From assembly GCA_903831455.1 (NCBI GenBank), contig CAIKXV010000146.1:1-45689 (forward strand): a stretch of 45,689 nt of DNA. The letters are read 5' to 3'. Origin of the DNA: an uncultured Pseudomonadota bacterium. GTDB taxonomy: Bacteria; Pseudomonadota; Gammaproteobacteria; Burkholderiales; CAIKXV01. Shown piece by piece: positions 44,126-45,689 of this stretch. The notes beneath the pieces were generated by a model. It saw only the letters and a program-made list of their open reading frames with translations, did not search any database and was not told the DNA's origin. Numbering within the stretch: the stretch's first letter is position 1; every line of letters starts with the position of its first letter. Made by a program: the position numbers and the translations under genes.

Positions 44126-44185
44126 GTCCGAACGCTAGCGACTGCGCGTGACGCGCCCGTGTCGCTTGCGTGAATGGCGGGTGAC
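44126..44185 (-). promoter_or_regulatory. PhoB-box-like array upstream of the second transporter operon
   Basis: On the minus strand four half-sites lie in exact 11-base phase: GTCAC (44185-44181), TTCAC (44174-44170), GACAC (44163-44159) and GTCAC (44152-44148). Ten bases after the last one is TAGCGT (44137-44132) in the -10 position. This is the layout of tandem PhoB boxes overlapping the -35 region. The last part is the same element found before ptxA. The expected leader to the ATG at 44085 is about 40 bases. Confidence 0.68.
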
Positions 44186-44345
44186 ACGGCAGGCGTCCGG
44201 CAATGCCACGCGACTCGTACGCGGTGGGCGGGGCTTGCGCGTGGGAGTCGTCCGGGCGCGGGCGTGCGGCTGCGGTCCGGTCATGCCGGGCACACGCCCT
44301 GCGTGACTGCCCCGGCAGTCGAAACGGGGCGGACGCGGGTGAAGC

Positions 44346-45320
44346 TCAGTCCATGCGCAAGCCTGCCGCGCGGATCACCTTGCCCCACTTGGCAATCTCG
44401 GCAGCCACGAACTGGCGGAAGGGCTCGGGCGCGAGCGGTGCGGGCTCGGCGCCCTGCGCGAGCAGCAGAGAGCGAGTCTCGGGGTGATCGATTACCCGCA
44501 CGACCTCACGGCTGATCGCCTCGACCAGTGCCCGCGGCGTGCGCGCGGGGGCGAACAGCCCGAACCAGACCGAGCTGTCCACGCCGGGGAAGCCCAGTTC
44601 GTCGGCGGTGGGAATCTCCGGCGCGGCGGCCATCCGCTGGCGGCTCAGCACCGCGAGCACGCGCATCTTGCCCGATCGAACGTGGGCCGAGATCGTGGTG
44701 GTGGACAGGAAGGCCGACTGGACCTCGCCCGAGATCACCCCGGTGATGGCCGGACCCGCGCCCTTGTAGGGCACATGCCAGAGCCGTGCGCCGGTGACTT
44801 GGTTGAACAGTTCGCCCGAGAGCTGGCTGCTGGTGCCGCCGCCGAGCGAGGCGTAGTTGACCGTGTCCGGCTTTGCCCTGGCCATTGCCACGAACTCGCG
44901 CAGGTCCCTGGCCTGCACCTGCGATCCGACCACCAGCGCGATGCCCGACACGGTCAGTCGCGCGACTGGCGTGAAGTCGCGCACCGGATCGTAGGGCATC
45001 GACTTCAGCAGGAACTGCGGGCTCGCGTGGGTGCCGATGTGGCCGTTGACCATCGTATGCCCGTCCGGCGCCGAGCGAGCGGCGATCTCCGCGCCGACCA
45101 TGCCGCCCGCTCCGCCGCGGCTGTCGACGATCACCTGCTGGCCCCAGCGTTCGGTGAGCTTGTGCGCGAGCAGCCGTGCAGTGATCTCCGCGGTGCTGCC
45201 CGGCGAGCCCGTGATCAGCCGGACCGGACGCTGCGGGTAGCCGCCAGGGAGCGAGGCGGACGGATCTGCGGCCAGGGCGAGCGCGGGGACGAGCAGCAGC
45301 AGGGCGGGCAGCGCGGGCAT
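44346..45320 (-). CDS. Bug-family tripartite tricarboxylate transporter substrate-binding protein
   Basis: A 324-residue receptor with a signal peptide MPALPALLLLVPALALA. Family elements are YPQRPVRLITGSPGSTAEI, ARSAPDGHTMVNGHIG, HVPYKGAGPAITGVISGEV and a GLFAPARTP segment. The start at 45320 is supported by GGAG 5 bases upstream; the ORF extends further but without signal or similarity. It follows another Bug gene in tandem on the same strand, with 70 bases between them, and no TctAB genes are seen. The 260 bases between it and the PhnD-type gene hold the PhoB-like array and nothing else I recognise. Confidence 0.92.
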   Translation of the reverse strand: MPALPALLLLVPALALAADPSASLPGGYPQRPVRLITGSPGSTAEITARLLAHKLTERWGQQVIVDSRGGAGGMVGAEIAARSAPDGHTMVNGHIGTHASPQFLLKSMPYDPVRDFTPVARLTVSGIALVVGSQVQARDLREFVAMARAKPDTVNYASLGGGTSSQLSGELFNQVTGARLWHVPYKGAGPAITGVISGEVQSAFLSTTTISAHVRSGKMRVLAVLSRQRMAAAPEIPTADELGFPGVDSSVWFGLFAPARTPRALVEAISREVVRVIDHPETRSLLLAQGAEPAPLAPEPFRQFVAAEIAKWGKVIRAAGLRMD

Positions 45321-45390
45321 GGGAACTCCGGTTGGGGGCGGCGAATCGGTCGATGCGGGGTGCGGGCGGACCATCGGGCGATCCCGGGCC

Positions 45391-45689
45391 CTAATCCGCG
45401 CGGATGGCGGCTTCGCGGACCACCTTCGCCATGCGCGTGCGCGTGGCCTCGATGAGATCGGCTAGCGCGCGCGGCGTGCCCGGCTGCGGGGATGCACCCA
45501 TCGCGGCGAGCTTGCCCGCGACCGCGGGGTCGCGCAGCGCGCGCGCGACCTCGGCATTGAGCTGATCGACCACGGCGCGCGGGGTCCCTTTCGGCACGAG
45601 GATCCCGGTCCATGTCGCGAACGTGAACCCCGGGAGCGCCTGCTCGGCGAGCGTCGGCACCTGCGGCAGCAGCGCGGTTCGCGCCGGCG
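45391..45689 (-). CDS. Bug-family substrate-binding protein (5' end outside window)
   Basis: The C-terminal 98 residues of a Bug receptor. The frame is open to the end of the window (it reads RTALLPQVPTLAEQALPGF at the right edge). The family pattern P-x-V-P-T-x-A-E-x-x-x-P-G-F, WTGILVPKGTP and a closing IEATRTRMAKVV helix are clear. The N terminus and signal peptide lie beyond base 45689. It is upstream of, and probably co-transcribed with, the Bug gene at 44346-45320. Confidence 0.9.
   Translation of the reverse strand, partial: PARTALLPQVPTLAEQALPGFTFATWTGILVPKGTPRAVVDQLNAEVARALRDPAVAGKLAAMGASPQPGTPRALADLIEATRTRMAKVVREAAIRAD

Overview
The window is GC-rich chromosomal DNA from a proteobacterium, most likely a betaproteobacterium of the Burkholderiales type. 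The evidence for this is the block lolB - ispE - tRNA-Gln(UUG) - prs - rplY - pth - ychF, the pair of M16 peptidases in front of rsmD-coaD-ferredoxin, and at least four Bug (TctC-like) periplasmic receptors. Genes are packed tightly, with many ATGA or GTGA stop/start overlaps. I see no insertion sequence, phage gene or CRISPR array.

Layout. 1-4028 (+): a catalytic M16 peptidase (5' end outside the window), its non-catalytic partner, rsmD, coaD and a 2[4Fe-4S] ferredoxin. 4139-9249 (-): an ABC exporter of the gliding-motility/auxiliary type (ATPase, permease, GldG-like protein, DUF4340 protein) that runs into mutM. 9498-16971 (+): a TPR protein broken by a one-base frameshift, then lolB, ispE, tRNA-Gln, prs, rplY, pth and ychF. 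17561-24109: accessory metabolic genes (hydrolase plus Bug receptor, an LDH2-type dehydrogenase, an unusual two-part Nudix protein, an exported hydrolase, a DUF2235 protein). 24284-29034: a phosphite-utilisation (ptx) locus. 29010-40698: pirin, a serine hydrolase, alpha/beta hydrolases, a Bug receptor, a TauD-like dioxygenase, a DUF1566 protein, a two-subunit molybdenum hydroxylase of the isoquinoline oxidoreductase type and an SGNH-type lipoprotein. 40769-44085 (-): a second PhnD/PhnE/PhnC-type transporter with a HAD phosphatase. 44346-45689 (-): two more Bug receptors, the last cut by the window end.

The most interesting part is reduced-phosphorus metabolism. The dehydrogenase at 27122-28120 matches phosphite dehydrogenase PtxD in its diagnostic motifs and in all the active-site residues I could place. 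It is followed with a GTGA overlap by a LysR regulator (PtxE-like), and is transcribed away from an ATPase / binding protein / permease operon in ptxA-ptxB-ptxC order. The second transporter, 15 kb away, has almost the same promoter: a 39-bp element with 30 identical positions, including half-sites spaced 11 bp apart like a PhoB box and a TAG(G/C)GT hexamer ten bases further on. The second promoter carries four such half-sites in exact 11-bp phase. I infer that both transport operons belong to one phosphate-starvation regulon, one importing phosphite for PtxD and the other an unknown phosphorus compound handled together with a HAD phosphatase.
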